64,000 bases of DNA, from positions 124,001 through 188,000 of the forward strand of contig JAOALD010000001.1 of the NCBI GenBank assembly GCA_025153755.1, written 5' to 3'. A program made the translations under genes and the position numbers. Source of the DNA: SAR92 clade bacterium H921. GTDB lineage: Bacteria > Pseudomonadota > Gammaproteobacteria > Pseudomonadales > Porticoccaceae. This document shows positions 34,511 through 49,118 of the stretch, one piece after another. The notes under the pieces were generated by a model. It was not told the DNA's origin. It did not search any database and saw nothing but the letters and a program-made list of their open reading frames with translations. Every line of letters starts with the position of its first letter. The first letter of the stretch is position 1.

Positions 34511-35164
34511 ATGGATAAGCCCTTCTCACAGGCCTGTGTTAATAATCGCGATCCTATTTTAGAGGTTCTTCAGCGGGTTTTTGCACACAGCCAAAATATT
34601 CTTGAGATCGGCAGTGGCACCGGCCAACATGCAGTTTGGTTCGCCGGTAACATGCCCCATCTACGTTGGCAGACAAGTGATCAGCCCATGTATCATGCTG
34701 GAATAAACCAATGGATCAGCCAGCATCCAGCTACAAATTTAGTCCGGCCTGTTGCATTAGATGTTTTGGCTGACACCTGGCCTTCGAGTAACTATGACGG
34801 TGTCTTCTCTGCCAATACAGCACATATAATGCCTTGGGAGGCAGTAGTTGCAATGTTTGCCGGGATCCGCGATCACCTATTAATCAATGGCTTTTTCTGT
34901 CTATACGGTCCGATGAAGTACAGTGGCGCCTTGGGGGCCCCAAGCAATGTACAGTTTGATCAGATGCTGCGGCAACAGTTTCCCCATCAGGGCATTAGAG
35001 AATTTGGTGAGGTTAATCAGCTTGCTAGCAGTGCTGGATTGAAACTTGTGGAGGACAATGCCATGCCCGCCAACAATAGATTGGTAGTGTGGCAAAAAGT
35101 AGGAATGACTGATGAGCTCTATGTCTCTACCCCAGAAGTTGGTAATCAAGGGCAAGAGCAATAA
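34511..35164 (+). CDS. DUF938 SAM-dependent methyltransferase-like protein
   Basis: 217 aa. The SAM-binding motif I is ILEIGSGTGQHAVWFA (about 32-47), followed by LRWQTSDQP and NTAHIMPW, typical of the DUF938 family. The substrate is unknown. It follows yaaA by 24 bases, and its last 38 bases overlap the end of the convergent ubiA gene. Confidence 0.88.
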   Translation: MDKPFSQACVNNRDPILEVLQRVFAHSQNILEIGSGTGQHAVWFAGNMPHLRWQTSDQPMYHAGINQWISQHPATNLVRPVALDVLADTWPSSNYDGVFSANTAHIMPWEAVVAMFAGIRDHLLINGFFCLYGPMKYSGALGAPSNVQFDQMLRQQFPHQGIREFGEVNQLASSAGLKLVEDNAMPANNRLVVWQKVGMTDELYVSTPEVGNQGQEQ

Positions 35165-36005
35165 ACACGACCAAGCCTACTTTGTGGTTGTTTAGAAACG
35201 ACTCGAAATACATGGCGGGCTCTCGCCGTTTGGCCTGAATATGTTGCTTGACGAAATACAGTGCCGCAACAACCAACCCAGATCCAAAAAACCATCCGCG
35301 ACCAAACTGAAGCCCAGCTACCGACAACAGAATCAGGGTAAATAGCTGTAACAGCGCAATGATTAACAAATCATATCGACCAAATAATATGGCTGTTGAC
35401 TTAATGCCAACCTTTAAATCATCCTCCCTATCAACCATTCCGTAGTAGGTATCAAAGGCAACAGTCCACACAATAACGGCGGCAAAAACCCACCATAATT
35501 CTATTGGCAGCTCTCCCCGCTCGGCGGCAAAGGCCATAGGTACAGTCCAGGCCCAGGCCATGCCTAACCCCAGTTGCGGCAAATGGGTAAAACGTTTTAA
35601 AAATGGGTAGATCGCGGCGAGCGCCAGGCCACCAAATGACAGCATGATCGTCAGTTTGTTAGTCATTAAAACTAGAACTAATGAGAGACAAAGCAACACA
35701 AAAAAAAGTATCAGTGCCTGTTGAGGTTGAATCTCGCCAGCAGGTAGCGGGCGACTTTTTGTGCGCTCAACACTACCATCAACATTGCGGTCCGCGTAAT
35801 CATTAATCACGCAGCCTGCAGCACGCATTGTCACCACCCCAAGGGTAAAAATAATAAGATTACTAACTGAAGGCAGACCCTGGCCAGCAAACCACAGCGC
35901 CCAAAGTGTGGGCCACAGCAATAAGTAAGTGCCTATGGGGCGGTCAAGGCGCATTAGTCGCAGCCATGGGTTTGCCTGTCTGGCTTTATCAGTCACGCTG
36001 TTCAT
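35127..36005 (-). CDS. ubiA: 4-hydroxybenzoate octaprenyltransferase UbiA
   Basis: 292 aa membrane prenyltransferase of ubiquinone synthesis. The two Asp-rich motifs are present: NDYADRNVDGSVERTKSRPL (first) and DTYYGMVDREDDLKVGIKS (second), with about eight or nine hydrophobic helices. It is ten bases downstream of ubiC, as in many gammaproteobacteria, so chorismate lyase and prenyl transfer are co-expressed. Confidence 0.96.
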   Translation of the reverse strand: MNSVTDKARQANPWLRLMRLDRPIGTYLLLWPTLWALWFAGQGLPSVSNLIIFTLGVVTMRAAGCVINDYADRNVDGSVERTKSRPLPAGEIQPQQALILFFVLLCLSLVLVLMTNKLTIMLSFGGLALAAIYPFLKRFTHLPQLGLGMAWAWTVPMAFAAERGELPIELWWVFAAVIVWTVAFDTYYGMVDREDDLKVGIKSTAILFGRYDLLIIALLQLFTLILLSVAGLQFGRGWFFGSGLVVAALYFVKQHIQAKRREPAMYFESFLNNHKVGLVVFIALALDYQLLG

Positions 36006-36015
36006 CGAGTGGCAA

Positions 36016-36612
36016 CTACCTTGTGAATCCTATATCGAGTGTCTGATTGTACGACTTAAATGCAGATAAAAATATCTCGCTGACCAAGAGTGGCTTTTGG
36101 TCTATACGAAATACCGAGCGCCGACCCCAAACCGGCGTATTTTCTTCCCTCAGTACTTGTGGAAATTGGGCATTGTCCGATGAAATACAGGCAATCTCTA
36201 CTGGGTCACGGTGCATAGTGACATCATTAAAAAGTAGGGCACCTAGAGGGCGATTGTCGAGGTGACGCAATTTTTTAAGGCGACCTGTAAGGGTTGCAAG
36301 GGGAATAACACTGCGAGCATAAACCCAGGGTTGGCCCTTGCCATACAGGACGACCTCTCGTATCAATGCGAGTCGCCGTGGCGCCAATGACAGTGCTGTT
36401 ATCTCGGAGAGTCTGGGTAGCTGTAATCCCTGACTGATTATCTGAACTCGAAAATCGCCGGCACTAACATCTATCAGACGGCTTGTTAAAGAGCCAGTAT
36501 CTGCTAACCAATCGCGCCATTGTTTGGGCACCGATAAGTCTGCAGCCGACAGCATCTGTCGCCAGGTGGGCTCCCGGTGGAAACGGAAATTTGAAAATCG
36601 CGAGGTGGACAA
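36016..36612 (-). CDS. ubiC: Chorismate lyase UbiC
   Basis: Makes 4-hydroxybenzoate from chorismate for ubiquinone. Family motifs: WLADTGSLTSRL, REVVLYGKGQPWVYARSVIP and RRSVFRIDQKPLLVSEIFL, with the catalytic Arg and Glu positions present. Start uncertain: a TTG at 36612, eight bases after the stop of the acyltransferase gene, gives 199 aa and keeps the Trp-Arg segment usual at the N-terminus; the first ATG is at 36555. The frame continues to 36711 but would overlap the upstream gene. Confidence 0.86.
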   Translation of the reverse strand: MSTSRFSNFRFHREPTWRQMLSAADLSVPKQWRDWLADTGSLTSRLIDVSAGDFRVQIISQGLQLPRLSEITALSLAPRRLALIREVVLYGKGQPWVYARSVIPLATLTGRLKKLRHLDNRPLGALLFNDVTMHRDPVEIACISSDNAQFPQVLREENTPVWGRRSVFRIDQKPLLVSEIFLSAFKSYNQTLDIGFTR

Positions 36613-36619
36613 ACTTTTC

Positions 36620-37504
36620 TCAAGGGCCGTTGGAATAGGGATTGGGAATACCCTCAGGTCGAGCACGAAAGCGCTTATATTCCCATTGGTATTGATTGGG
36701 CGCCAGAGCAACGATGGTCTCCACTCCCTGATTCATCGCAACTAAGCTGGTTTGTTGGTCTTGGCTATAAATATCTTGAGCGACAGGTTTAAACACCAAT
36801 TTCCATCCTCCAGCCACACGCAAGGCAGTGCATAAAAGTGCGCGGCTGCCAGACCGCTGCAAAAGATTGTGTACCAGCGTCATGGTCTGAGCGGGCACAC
36901 CAAAGATCGGTGCGAAATCTCCGCTAACGGCCGGCGGCTGCTGATCGGGAAGAATCGCAGTTATCTCTCCTCGCTTTAACGCCTTAATTAATGCCGCTAC
37001 GCCTCGCACATTGGTGGGTACTAAGGTCGCCCCTGCTCGCTCCCGTGAGGACTTTACATAGTGCTCAATACCAGCCATTTTGGGGGGCTCATACAATGAG
37101 GTCATGGTTGCCTGCTGTGAGACCCACAATCCTATTACTTCCCAGTTACCCTGGTGAGGAAGTATTAAAATGGTGCCTCGGTCATCGGCCAGTGCCTCTG
37201 TAAAATATTCTCGCCCCTCTATAGCGGTGATTTTTTGGTCTAACCACTTATTTCCTCTACGCCAGAGCCCTGGTGTTTCACAGATTGCCTGACCCATATG
37301 ATACATGCGCTGCCGCGCAATGTGCTCACGCTGTTCAGGCGCCATTAGGGGGTAGCACAGCTGTAGGTTAATGCGCGCCACACGGATAGATCTTTCGTCT
37401 AACCAGATAATCAACTGGCCCACACACTTACCGAGACTTCGAGCGATCGATAGCGGCAGGTAAGACAACAAACTCAAAAAAAGTAGCGTGAATTTACTTT
37501 TCAA
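36620..37504 (-). CDS. LpxL/HtrB-type lipid A acyltransferase
   Basis: 294 aa. One N-terminal membrane segment (LLFLSLLSYLPLSIARSLG), the catalytic HX4E motif (LPHQGNWEVIGLW, about 113-125), and ILPDQQPP further on. The family adds a secondary acyl chain to lipid A at the inner membrane. Whether it is the LpxL or LpxM type cannot be told. It lies seven bases downstream of galU, suggesting an envelope sugar/lipid operon. Confidence 0.9.
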   Translation of the reverse strand: MKSKFTLLFLSLLSYLPLSIARSLGKCVGQLIIWLDERSIRVARINLQLCYPLMAPEQREHIARQRMYHMGQAICETPGLWRRGNKWLDQKITAIEGREYFTEALADDRGTILILPHQGNWEVIGLWVSQQATMTSLYEPPKMAGIEHYVKSSRERAGATLVPTNVRGVAALIKALKRGEITAILPDQQPPAVSGDFAPIFGVPAQTMTLVHNLLQRSGSRALLCTALRVAGGWKLVFKPVAQDIYSQDQQTSLVAMNQGVETIVALAPNQYQWEYKRFRARPEGIPNPYSNGP

Positions 37505-37511
37505 TGGATTC

Positions 37512-38408
37512 TCAAAGATTGTCTATAAGTTCGTTTTTGAGATAATTCCGCAGGTCAGTGCCAATCTCATGATGTATTAAGCCCAACTCGATATTAGCCT
37601 TTAAGAGCCCCATCTTGCTGCCGCAGTCATAGCGAATGCCCTCATATTCAAAAGCTAACACCTGCTCTTCAGACAGCAATGTCTGAATCGCATCAGTCAA
37701 TTGAAATTCAGCACCTGCGCCGGGCTTGAGTCGTGCTAGATGGCTAAAAATTTGCGGGGTGAAAATATATCGACCAGTTACACCCATATTTGAGGGAGCG
37801 TCAGCAAAAGCTGGCTTCTCAACAATCTTATCGAGCAGGTATACGCGGTCAGTTTGCTTTGTACCGCTGATCACTCCATAGGATGATATTTCCGGGCCTT
37901 CGACTTTCTGCACTGCAATTACAGAACTTTTATAGAACTCGTATGTCTCGACCATCTGTCGAACGGCACCTTTTTTACCATGAATAAGGTCGTCAGCCAG
38001 GATCACTGCAAACGGCTCATCTCCTACTAAGTGACCGGCGGTAGAAACTGCGTGACCCAACCCCAGAGCTTCAGTTTGACGTATATAGGTGCAACTGACA
38101 CCTTTTGGAACCACGTTTTGAGCGATTGCCAGTAATTCTTTCTTGCCCCGCTGCTCCAGCTGGTGTTCCAGCTCATATGCCTTGTCAAAATGGTCGGCAA
38201 TACTGCGCTTGGTTCTACCGGTGACAAAGATCATTTCTGTGATACCTGCCTCAACAGCTTCTTCAACCGCATACTGAATAAGCGGCTTGTCGACCACAGG
38301 CATCATTTCTTTGGGGCTGGCTTTCGTGGCGGGTAAAAAGCGCGTTCCCATACCTGCAACAGGAAATACTGCTTTGCGTACTTTTTCGCCATGTCTAACA
38401 TGAACCAT
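37512..38408 (-). CDS. galU: UTP-glucose-1-phosphate uridylyltransferase GalU
   Basis: 298 aa, typical length. Nucleotide-binding signature AVFPVAGMGTRFLPATKASPKEM at the N-terminus, VDKPLIQYAVEEA and ALGLGHAVSTA, then FAVILADDLI (metal-binding Asp). It makes UDP-glucose for lipopolysaccharide and other glycans. The ATG at 38408 gives a normal N-terminus. It is divergent from glyQ. Confidence 0.96.
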   Translation of the reverse strand: MVHVRHGEKVRKAVFPVAGMGTRFLPATKASPKEMMPVVDKPLIQYAVEEAVEAGITEMIFVTGRTKRSIADHFDKAYELEHQLEQRGKKELLAIAQNVVPKGVSCTYIRQTEALGLGHAVSTAGHLVGDEPFAVILADDLIHGKKGAVRQMVETYEFYKSSVIAVQKVEGPEISSYGVISGTKQTDRVYLLDKIVEKPAFADAPSNMGVTGRYIFTPQIFSHLARLKPGAGAEFQLTDAIQTLLSEEQVLAFEYEGIRYDCGSKMGLLKANIELGLIHHEIGTDLRNYLKNELIDNL

Positions 38409-38579
38409 CTATAACTCCCGATTTGGTGTAACTTTCAGTTTTCTCAGGCTTATTATATCCCCAAGTGATTGGTTGAAGGCCACTTATTACGTGGTTTGGT
38501 GTCGATATACCCTATCTTTCTGGGCTTCCGGCTTTATAATTGCAGGCTAATCGTGATTATAATTTTTTTAGGTGGATTT

Positions 38580-39530
38580 GTGGGTAATCTATGTGCGCCT
38601 CCTGATACGTTTCAGGAACTAATATCAAGACTTCAGGAGTACTGGGGCGATAAGGGCTGTGTTGTTATGCAGCCTCTAGACTTGGAAGTTGGTGCCGGCA
38701 CGTTTCACCCGGCGACATTCTTGCGTGCTATAGGCCCAGAAACATGGAACAGCGCCTATGTGCAGCCGTCGCGGAGGCCCACAGACGGTCGCTATGGCGA
38801 AAACCCTAACCGCTTACAACATTATTATCAGTTTCAAGTAGTGATGAAGCCTTCGCCAGCGGATTTTCAAGAGCTATACCTCGGCTCACTGAGTCATCTG
38901 GGTATAGATACCCTAGTACATGATATACGTTTTGTTGAAGATAACTGGGAATCACCAACACTAGGGGCCTGGGGTCTTGGTTGGGAAATTTGGTTGAACG
39001 GCATGGAGGTTTCTCAGTTTACTTATTTTCAACAGGTAGGCGGCCTCGAATGTTACCCAGTGACCGGCGAGATTACTTATGGATTAGAGCGTATCGCTAT
39101 GTATTTACAAGCTGTGGATAGCATCTATGATCTGGTATGGGCTCATGGCCCAGACGGCGATGTCACCTATGGCGATGTGTTTTTGCAAAATGAGGTAGAG
39201 ATGTCTACCTTTAACTTTGAACATGCAGACGTAGACTTTTTATTTAAAAGCTTTGATCAGTACGAACAAGATGCCGAAAAACTTATCGCAGCCTGCTTGC
39301 CCCTGCCCGCTTACGAGATGGTCATGAAGGCATCGCATACATTTAATCTGCTGGATGCGCGTAAAGCTATCTCAGTGACAGAGCGGCAGCGCTATATTTT
39401 GCGTGTGCGCACCTTGGCGCGCGGAGTCGCCCAGGGTTATTTCGAGTCGCGTATGGCCAAGGGATTCCCTCTGGCAAACCCAGATCTCGCTAAAGAAGTA
39501 ACGGCAAAACATGTCGGAGAATCAAAATGA
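38580..39530 (+). CDS. glyQ: Glycyl-tRNA synthetase alpha subunit
   Basis: Catalytic subunit of the bacterial alpha2-beta2 enzyme. 316 aa from a GTG at 38580 with AGGTGG upstream; the frame runs back to 38469 but the extra 37 residues are absent from the family. Strongly conserved blocks: [60 protein letters not shown]. Two TATAAT-like hexamers at 38535 and 38558 may be the promoter. It overlaps glyS by four bases (ATGA). Confidence 0.96.
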   Translation: MGNLCAPPDTFQELISRLQEYWGDKGCVVMQPLDLEVGAGTFHPATFLRAIGPETWNSAYVQPSRRPTDGRYGENPNRLQHYYQFQVVMKPSPADFQELYLGSLSHLGIDTLVHDIRFVEDNWESPTLGAWGLGWEIWLNGMEVSQFTYFQQVGGLECYPVTGEITYGLERIAMYLQAVDSIYDLVWAHGPDGDVTYGDVFLQNEVEMSTFNFEHADVDFLFKSFDQYEQDAEKLIAACLPLPAYEMVMKASHTFNLLDARKAISVTERQRYILRVRTLARGVAQGYFESRMAKGFPLANPDLAKEVTAKHVGESK

Positions 39531-41602
39531 GCGGTGATTTTCTTGTAGAACTGGGCACTGAAGAACTACCCCCTAAGGCGCTACTGAGCTTATCCGAAGC
39601 TTTTACCGCTGGAATTGTTAGTGGTTTCACCAGCCATAACCTGGCCTTTGGCGAGGTGATTTCATACGCCGCGCCGCGCCGTCTGACAGTCCTCATTAAG
39701 GGGTTGGATACACAGGCTCCCGACGCGGAGATTGTTGCCTGGGGGCCGCCCATTAAAGTTGCATTTGATGAGGGTGGTAAACCAACTCGGGCGGCCGAAG
39801 CCTTTGCTGCCAAAAATGGTATTGAAGTCACTGAGTTATCCAATCACATCGCGAGCGATGGCCAGCAAGAAAAACTCTGTGTTCGTCGAATTGAGGCCGG
39901 AGAACAGGCTCGTGATCTACTTGGCGATGTGATCAACGCATCTCTGGCCAAGCTGCCAATTCCTAAACGTATGCGTTGGGGAAGTAAGAAAGAAGAATTT
40001 GTGCGGCCAGTGCAATGGGTGGTGCTGCTATTTAATGGCACTGTCTTTGAAGAGACAATTTTAGGTATCCAATCTGCCAACATTAGCCGCGGTCATCGCT
40101 TTCACTGTAGCGAAGATATTGTGATCGACTCTGCTGACAGTTATGCCGCGCAGCTTCACAGCGCCTATGTGATAGTGGATTTTGACCGCCGCCGGGAAAT
40201 TATTCGCCAAGGAGCGATTAAATTAGCGACTGAATTTGGCGGGATTGCTGTTATTGACGAGGATCTTCTCAACGAAGTAAGCGCGCTCAATGAATGGCCG
40301 GTTCCTCTGCTGGGGCAATTTGATGAGCATTTCTTAGAGGTCCCTGCTCAGGCACTGATCTCATCGATGAAGGAACATCAGAAATATTTCCATGTGGTAG
40401 ATGCTAACAATAATCTAATGGCGGCTTTTATCACCGTCGCCAATATTGAGAGCACAGATCCGGCTCAGGTTGTTGATGGGAACGAACGAGTCATTCGCCC
40501 CCGGCTTGCGGATGCCGCGTTCTTCTATAAAAACGACAAAAAGCTGACGCTTGCAAGTCGTCGCGATAACCTTAAGCAGGTTGTGTTTCAAGCTAAGCTT
40601 GGCTCTGTTTACGACAAAACCGAACGGGTTGCATCTCTAGCCGTAATGCTGGCGCCATTTAGTGGCGCTGACCCTGAACTCGCGCGCCGGGCAGCAGAGC
40701 TAAGTAAGTCGGATCTGGTGACTGATATGGTTGGTGAGTTCGCCGATCTTCAGGGCACTATGGGTCGTGACTACGCTATAAACGACGGTGAGCATATGGG
40801 TGTTGCGGATGCTCTTTTCGAACAGTATTTGCCCCGCTTTGCTGGTGATACCGTCCCTAGCACCCCTGTGGGAACAACCTTGGCTCTGGCGGATAGGCTG
40901 GATAGTCTGGTTGGGATCTTTAGTATTGGCCAGCAACCATCAGGATCCCGAGACCCCTTTGCCCTGCGTCGGGCAAGCTTGGGGGTACTGCGGATCATGG
41001 TTGAGCGCAATGTAGATATGGATTTAATGGAGGCCATAACTGCTGCAGCTAAACCCTTTAGCAACAGTGGTGAGGATTTGTGTAAGTTAGTGCTTACTTA
41101 CATTTTTGATCGCTTTAAATCCTGGTATCGGGATGAGGGAATAGCACCGGAGGTATTTTCCTCTGTGGCTGCATTAGGGCTTTCAAACCCGCTCGACATC
41201 AATGCTCGGGTGCAGGCAGTGCATCAGTTTACCCTGCTGCCACAGGCTGCTGCACTGGCCGCAGCGAACAAACGCGTATCTAACATTATTACCAAACAGC
41301 TTGGCGGCGCATGCCCCGTAATGGTTGATGTAAATCTTCTTGAGGATCCGGCAGAGAAAACCTTGGCAACAGCTATTGAGGGCCTAGCTGCAGTGGTTCC
41401 TCCGCTGCTTGAACAGAGAGACTATAATGCTGTTTTGCAAAAGCTCGCACTTCTCCGCGAACCTATAGACGAGTTTTTCGATGATGTTATGGTAATGGCA
41501 GATGATAGTGCGATACGCAATAATCGACTGGCGCTGCTACACAGCCTGCACATGCTTTTTATCGGTGTAGCCGATATCTCACAACTGGTGCCAACAAAGT
41601 AA
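39527..41602 (+). CDS. glyS: Glycyl-tRNA synthetase beta subunit
   Basis: 691 aa, full length. The typical N-terminus [46 protein letters not shown] and [16 protein letters not shown] are all present. It binds tRNA-Gly and is needed for activity of GlyQ. It is translationally coupled to glyQ. Confidence 0.97.
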   Translation: MSGDFLVELGTEELPPKALLSLSEAFTAGIVSGFTSHNLAFGEVISYAAPRRLTVLIKGLDTQAPDAEIVAWGPPIKVAFDEGGKPTRAAEAFAAKNGIEVTELSNHIASDGQQEKLCVRRIEAGEQARDLLGDVINASLAKLPIPKRMRWGSKKEEFVRPVQWVVLLFNGTVFEETILGIQSANISRGHRFHCSEDIVIDSADSYAAQLHSAYVIVDFDRRREIIRQGAIKLATEFGGIAVIDEDLLNEVSALNEWPVPLLGQFDEHFLEVPAQALISSMKEHQKYFHVVDANNNLMAAFITVANIESTDPAQVVDGNERVIRPRLADAAFFYKNDKKLTLASRRDNLKQVVFQAKLGSVYDKTERVASLAVMLAPFSGADPELARRAAELSKSDLVTDMVGEFADLQGTMGRDYAINDGEHMGVADALFEQYLPRFAGDTVPSTPVGTTLALADRLDSLVGIFSIGQQPSGSRDPFALRRASLGVLRIMVERNVDMDLMEAITAAAKPFSNSGEDLCKLVLTYIFDRFKSWYRDEGIAPEVFSSVAALGLSNPLDINARVQAVHQFTLLPQAAALAAANKRVSNIITKQLGGACPVMVDVNLLEDPAEKTLATAIEGLAAVVPPLLEQRDYNAVLQKLALLREPIDEFFDDVMVMADDSAIRNNRLALLHSLHMLFIGVADISQLVPTK

Positions 41603-41617
41603 GCCTGAGGAGGGTTT

Positions 41618-42349
41618 TTGCCAGCAACTATAACCGTGTTATCGCAACTGGGGCGCTCCATTAGATCCCTGGTGTTCTATATAGGCTTTATCGTCATTGT
41701 GGTAATTATGAGCACTATCTGCTGTGTCCTTGGATTCCTGCCTTTTGGGCGGCTACAGCGAATTTCAATGTACAGTAACTATCTAGTCATGCACTGGCTA
41801 CGTATCACCTGCAACATTAACATTTCGGTCACGGGTCAGGAAAATCTTCCCCTGGGGCCCTGCGTCATTCTCAGTAATCATCAAAGTACCTGGGAGACCT
41901 TTTATCTGCAATGGTATTTTCAACCAGCTAGTGTGATTTTAAAACGCGAACTGCTGTGGATTCCCCTTTTTGGTTGGGGACTGCGGTTTATGCGCCCTAT
42001 TGCCATTCAACGCTCTAATCCCACTGAAGCTATCCGCCAAGTTCTACTGAGCGGTAAATTGCGGCTGCAGGAGGGCAATAGCGTTATTGTCTTTCCTGAG
42101 GGCACAAGAGTGCCAGCTGGCACCCTCGGCCAATTTAAAAGCGGTGGCGCCGCCATAGCCAAAAGTGCCGGGGTAGACATAATCCCTGTTGCCCATGACG
42201 CAGGCAGTTATTGGTTGTGCGGCCGCTACACCAAACAGCCTGGTACCATCCATATGCATATAGGTCCTGCGATCGATACCAGTAAAGAAAGTGCACGGGA
42301 TTTAACCGAAACCGCTAGGCTCTGGATCAGCAACAAGTTGCACCTTTAA
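41618..42349 (+). CDS. PlsC-type 1-acylglycerol-3-phosphate acyltransferase
   Basis: 243 aa. N-terminal membrane segment (about 15-45), the catalytic NHQSTWE (HX4E), and the FPEGTR substrate motif with the KSGGAAIA block. It makes phosphatidic acid. The start is TTG at 41618 with GGAGG just upstream, 15 bases after the glyS stop. In Pseudomonas-like genomes gmhB usually lies between glyS and this gene; here it is absent. Confidence 0.9.
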   Translation: MPATITVLSQLGRSIRSLVFYIGFIVIVVIMSTICCVLGFLPFGRLQRISMYSNYLVMHWLRITCNINISVTGQENLPLGPCVILSNHQSTWETFYLQWYFQPASVILKRELLWIPLFGWGLRFMRPIAIQRSNPTEAIRQVLLSGKLRLQEGNSVIVFPEGTRVPAGTLGQFKSGGAAIAKSAGVDIIPVAHDAGSYWLCGRYTKQPGTIHMHIGPAIDTSKESARDLTETARLWISNKLHL

Positions 42350-42540
42350 TCCACAGCGCAGCGAGCCCGCCCTGTTATAGATTTAGTGGCGCTCCAATTG
42401 GTAGTTGAGGCCAAAAAGGCACACCGCAAGAGACCCACCCCTGGTCGGAGAATCAACCTTAAGGCCATAAAATGGGCTAAAACTATCAAAGTATAACCGC
42501 TAATAGTCCTAAGCTAAATTTCGGCCTTCTTCCAAGAGCA

Positions 42541-46058
<3,518 letters not shown>

Positions 46059-46099
46059 AGGAAATTACAGCTTACCAGTAGATCGTGCTGGCCAAAGGA

Positions 46100-47197
46100 T
46101 CATAGGCGCATAGGCATGACAACATACACTGCACTACCATCACCATCGTCCTCTACCAGCGCACTGCTGTTGGAGTCAGACAACGTGAAGCGAATATCCT
46201 TACCTTTAAGGACATTTAAAACATCGAGCAGATAGCTAACATTGAAACCAATCTCGAGATCATCGCCTACATAGTTAACCGTAACCTCCTCTTCTGCCTC
46301 TTCCTGCTCAGGGTTATTGGCCACCATTTTAATGGCACCATCGGACAGCAGTATGCGCACACCACGATATTTTTCATTAGATAATATAGCCGTGCGGCCA
46401 AAGGCTTGTTTTAGCTCGGCACAGTCACCAGTAACCAACTTGTCGCCACCCTTAGGCAGCACTCGATCATAATCGGGATAGGCGCCGTCCACTAGTTTAG
46501 ACGTAAAGCAGTAATCTGGACCTGTAATTCGAATATGGTTAGAACCCATGGAAACCTGCACATCGCCCTCACCGAGCAACCGAGACAGCTCCATAATACC
46601 TTTGCGTGGTAAAATAGCCGTAAGCGTTTCGCCAACCTCAACTTCGCACACCCCATCGCAGAGCGCCATACGGTGGCCATCTGTAGCCACAACGCGTAAT
46701 TTGTTGGTGCTTAGCTCCCACAGCATACCATTGAGGTAATAACGCACATCTTGTTGTGCCATAGCAAACGAGGTAGCTTCAATCAGACCCTTAAGCATAC
46801 TTGCCTGAACCTCAAAACCAATACTTTTTTCGCCCTCATCAACAGATGGGAACTCATTGGCCGGAAGAGTGGCAAGAGTAAACTTACTGCGGCCACTCTT
46901 GAGCGTGGCCTTGCCGTCACTGCTAGAAAAGTCGACTTGCGCGTCTTCTGGCAATGAACGACATATATCAAGAAATTTACGCGCCGACACCGTAACCTCA
47001 CCGGGATCAGTGGCAACACCTACCTCAGTAGATCCAATAATCTCTACTTCAAGATCTGTTCCTGTCAACGAAAGTCGAGTGCCCTCAAGACTCAGTAGCA
47101 CATTGGATAAAATAGGAAGTGTCTGACGACGCTCAACAACACCCACAACAAGCTGTAGTGGTTTTAAGAGTGCTTCACGGGAAAGGCTGAATTTCAT
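46100..47197 (-). CDS. dnaN: DNA polymerase III beta subunit (sliding clamp)
   Basis: 365 aa, normal length, three clamp domains. Typical start MKFSLSREALLKPLQLVVGVVERRQTLPILSN and end AVYVVMPMRL. It forms the ring that tethers polymerase to DNA. It lies 84 bases after dnaA and 41 bases before recF. Confidence 0.97.
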   Translation of the reverse strand: MKFSLSREALLKPLQLVVGVVERRQTLPILSNVLLSLEGTRLSLTGTDLEVEIIGSTEVGVATDPGEVTVSARKFLDICRSLPEDAQVDFSSSDGKATLKSGRSKFTLATLPANEFPSVDEGEKSIGFEVQASMLKGLIEATSFAMAQQDVRYYLNGMLWELSTNKLRVVATDGHRMALCDGVCEVEVGETLTAILPRKGIMELSRLLGEGDVQVSMGSNHIRITGPDYCFTSKLVDGAYPDYDRVLPKGGDKLVTGDCAELKQAFGRTAILSNEKYRGVRILLSDGAIKMVANNPEQEEAEEEVTVNYVGDDLEIGFNVSYLLDVLNVLKGKDIRFTLSDSNSSALVEDDGDGSAVYVVMPMRL

Positions 47198-47281
47198 AGT
47201 AACTTTCTATCTCCAATTTGTTTTAGTTATTTGAACAACTGTTTCATTGATCAGCTTTAAGAGCGGCATAAATACACCAGA

Positions 47282-48730
47282 TCAGGTAGAGAGTGTACGA
47301 TAGAGGTTCTTTAGATCTCGCTGAACCTCACGATCCATCCCCTCCAGCTCTTTTACCTTGCGACATGCGTGTAGCACAGTTGTGTGGTCACGCCCTCCAA
47401 AGGACTCCCCTATCTCCGGCAAACTATGATTGGTCAGTTCTTTCGCGAGAGACATGGCCACCTGTCTAGGACGCGCTACAGAGCGGCTGCGCCGCTTGGA
47501 AAGCATGTCCGACATCTTCAACTTATAGTAGTCTGCCACCACCCTTTGAATGTTATCTATGGTAACTAGCTTGTCTTGCAGTGCCAATAAATCTTTCAGG
47601 GATTCGCGAATTAAATCAATATCAATGGGCCTGCCTGTAAACTGGGCGTGCGCCATAACCCGCTTTAAGGCGCCTTCGAGCTCCCGCACATTAGAGCGAA
47701 TACGCTGCGCGATAAAAAACGCGGCGTCTTTGGAAAGGGGCATGCCAACCTGCTCTGCTTTGTTCATCAAAATAGCAGCTCGGGTTTCAAGCTCAGGCGG
47801 TTCCACGGCGACTGTCAAACCCCAGCCAAATCGCGACTTTAAACGCTCTTCAACCCCATCGATTTCCTTAGGGTAACGGTCACAGGTAAGAATCATCTGC
47901 TGACCCCCCTCTAACAGTGCGTTATAAGTATGAAAAAACTCCTCCTGGGAGCGCTCCTTACCGGCAAAAAACTGAATGTCATCAATAAGTAAGGCATCTA
48001 CCGAGCGATAGAAGCTCTTAAACTCATCTATCGCCTTAAGTTGTAGCGCCTTTACCATATCGGCAACAAAACGCTCAGAGTGCAAATATACTATTTTCGC
48101 ATCGGGTTTCTTGGCCCGCATCGCGTTACCCACAGCGTGCATAAGGTGAGTTTTACCCAAACCTACACCACCATAGATAAAAAGAGGATTGTAGGACCCA
48201 CCAGGATTTTCTGCTACTTGTTGCGCAGCGGCAAAAGCCAGCTGATTAGATTTACCTTCGACAAAACTATCAAAGGTAAAATTACTGTTTAAGTTCGTTT
48301 TGAGGCTGCTCTCTGCAGCCGACTCAATAATTGCCGGGGCCTCTATAATAGGTTTGGCTATCTGATTAAGCTTGCTCTGTTCTGTTACTACAGGCGCAGG
48401 TTCTGCGCCATAGGCATCCACAACCTCTCGGTCAAGTCCAACCGGATTTGAGCGCGCCGGAACAGCCCCGCGACCGGCGGCCACAACCAAAGAAACGGCG
48501 CTCCCACCCAGCTGAGCAAACAACTCTTCAATACGCGACAAAAACTTATTCTTTACCCAGTCTTCAATAAAACGATTCGGTGCAAGTAGCATTACCACCC
48601 CACCGATTTGATCGGAGGACGATTGAACCATCAGTGGTCTTATCCAGGTATTGTATTGTTGTTCTGGCAACTCACTTCGTAACTGGTTTTGGCATTGCGA
48701 CCAAACCACCTCAGGCACATCTAAACCCAT
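47282..48730 (-). CDS. dnaA: Chromosomal replication initiator DnaA
   Basis: 482 aa. Domain I at the N-terminus ([24 protein letters not shown]), variable domain II, AAA+ domain III with Walker [11 protein letters not shown] and Walker [10 protein letters not shown], and the DNA-binding domain IV with [19 protein letters not shown] and the signature [15 protein letters not shown]. It binds the DnaA boxes in the adjacent gap and opens the origin. Confidence 0.97.
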   Translation of the reverse strand: MGLDVPEVVWSQCQNQLRSELPEQQYNTWIRPLMVQSSSDQIGGVVMLLAPNRFIEDWVKNKFLSRIEELFAQLGGSAVSLVVAAGRGAVPARSNPVGLDREVVDAYGAEPAPVVTEQSKLNQIAKPIIEAPAIIESAAESSLKTNLNSNFTFDSFVEGKSNQLAFAAAQQVAENPGGSYNPLFIYGGVGLGKTHLMHAVGNAMRAKKPDAKIVYLHSERFVADMVKALQLKAIDEFKSFYRSVDALLIDDIQFFAGKERSQEEFFHTYNALLEGGQQMILTCDRYPKEIDGVEERLKSRFGWGLTVAVEPPELETRAAILMNKAEQVGMPLSKDAAFFIAQRIRSNVRELEGALKRVMAHAQFTGRPIDIDLIRESLKDLLALQDKLVTIDNIQRVVADYYKLKMSDMLSKRRSRSVARPRQVAMSLAKELTNHSLPEIGESFGGRDHTTVLHACRKVKELEGMDREVQRDLKNLYRTLST

Positions 48731-48869
48731 TCTATTAACCTTTTTTTATCCGCTGGTTGCACCCAGTAACGGTGTCAGCCTCAGCCATATAACCAGCGTT
48801 TACTTTATAATTATTTCTGCAATTTATCATTTAATTGCTTATGAAGGATTCTATACCCAAGATTAATAA

Positions 48870-48878
48870 TTATCCACA
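48870..48878 (+). promoter_or_regulatory. DnaA box (perfect)
   Basis: TTATCCACA, the consensus high-affinity DnaA box. Confidence 0.85.
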
Positions 48879-48955
48879 CGGTAAAATATAGCCCTATAAA
48901 AAAGAATTAAAATATACGATAAAAATCAACAACTTATATAAACTCAATGTTTTTT

Positions 48956-48964
48956 TTATCAACA
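48956..48964 (+). promoter_or_regulatory. DnaA box (one mismatch)
   Basis: TTATCAACA, one base off the consensus, after a run of T. Confidence 0.5.
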
Positions 48965-49002
48965 GCACTAGAAATAAAATTGATTAAAAAACAACCAACA
49001 CC

Positions 49003-49011
49003 TGTGGATAA
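49003..49011 (-). promoter_or_regulatory. DnaA box (perfect, - strand)
   Basis: TGTGGATAA on the + strand, that is TTATCCACA on the - strand. Confidence 0.85.
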
Positions 49012-49118
49012 CCTGTGCTTATACAGTATAAAACCAGTGTTTAACTGCAAAACATCAACATATTTACCAATATCAATAGAACCGCCAAAACCTATAGTGA
49101 CCAAACACAAAAAAACAG

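Larger units (their letters stand above)
48731..49118. other. Putative replication origin: AT-rich gap between dnaA and mnmE
   Basis: 388 bases with no gene, visibly AT-rich from about 48780. It holds two perfect DnaA boxes in opposite orientation (48870-48878 and 49003-49011) and a one-mismatch box (48956-48964), separated by AT-rich DNA that could unwind. Closeness to dnaA and parS supports an origin role. The dnaA promoter must also be here. Confidence 0.72.

Noticed and set aside
36613-36711. Longer N-terminus for ubiC starting at TTG 36711
   Set aside because: It would overlap the upstream acyltransferase by about 90 bases and is not like UbiC N-termini.
42350-42540. Searched for a terminator in the convergent plsC-gyrB gap
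   Set aside because: No stem followed by a T-run on either strand.
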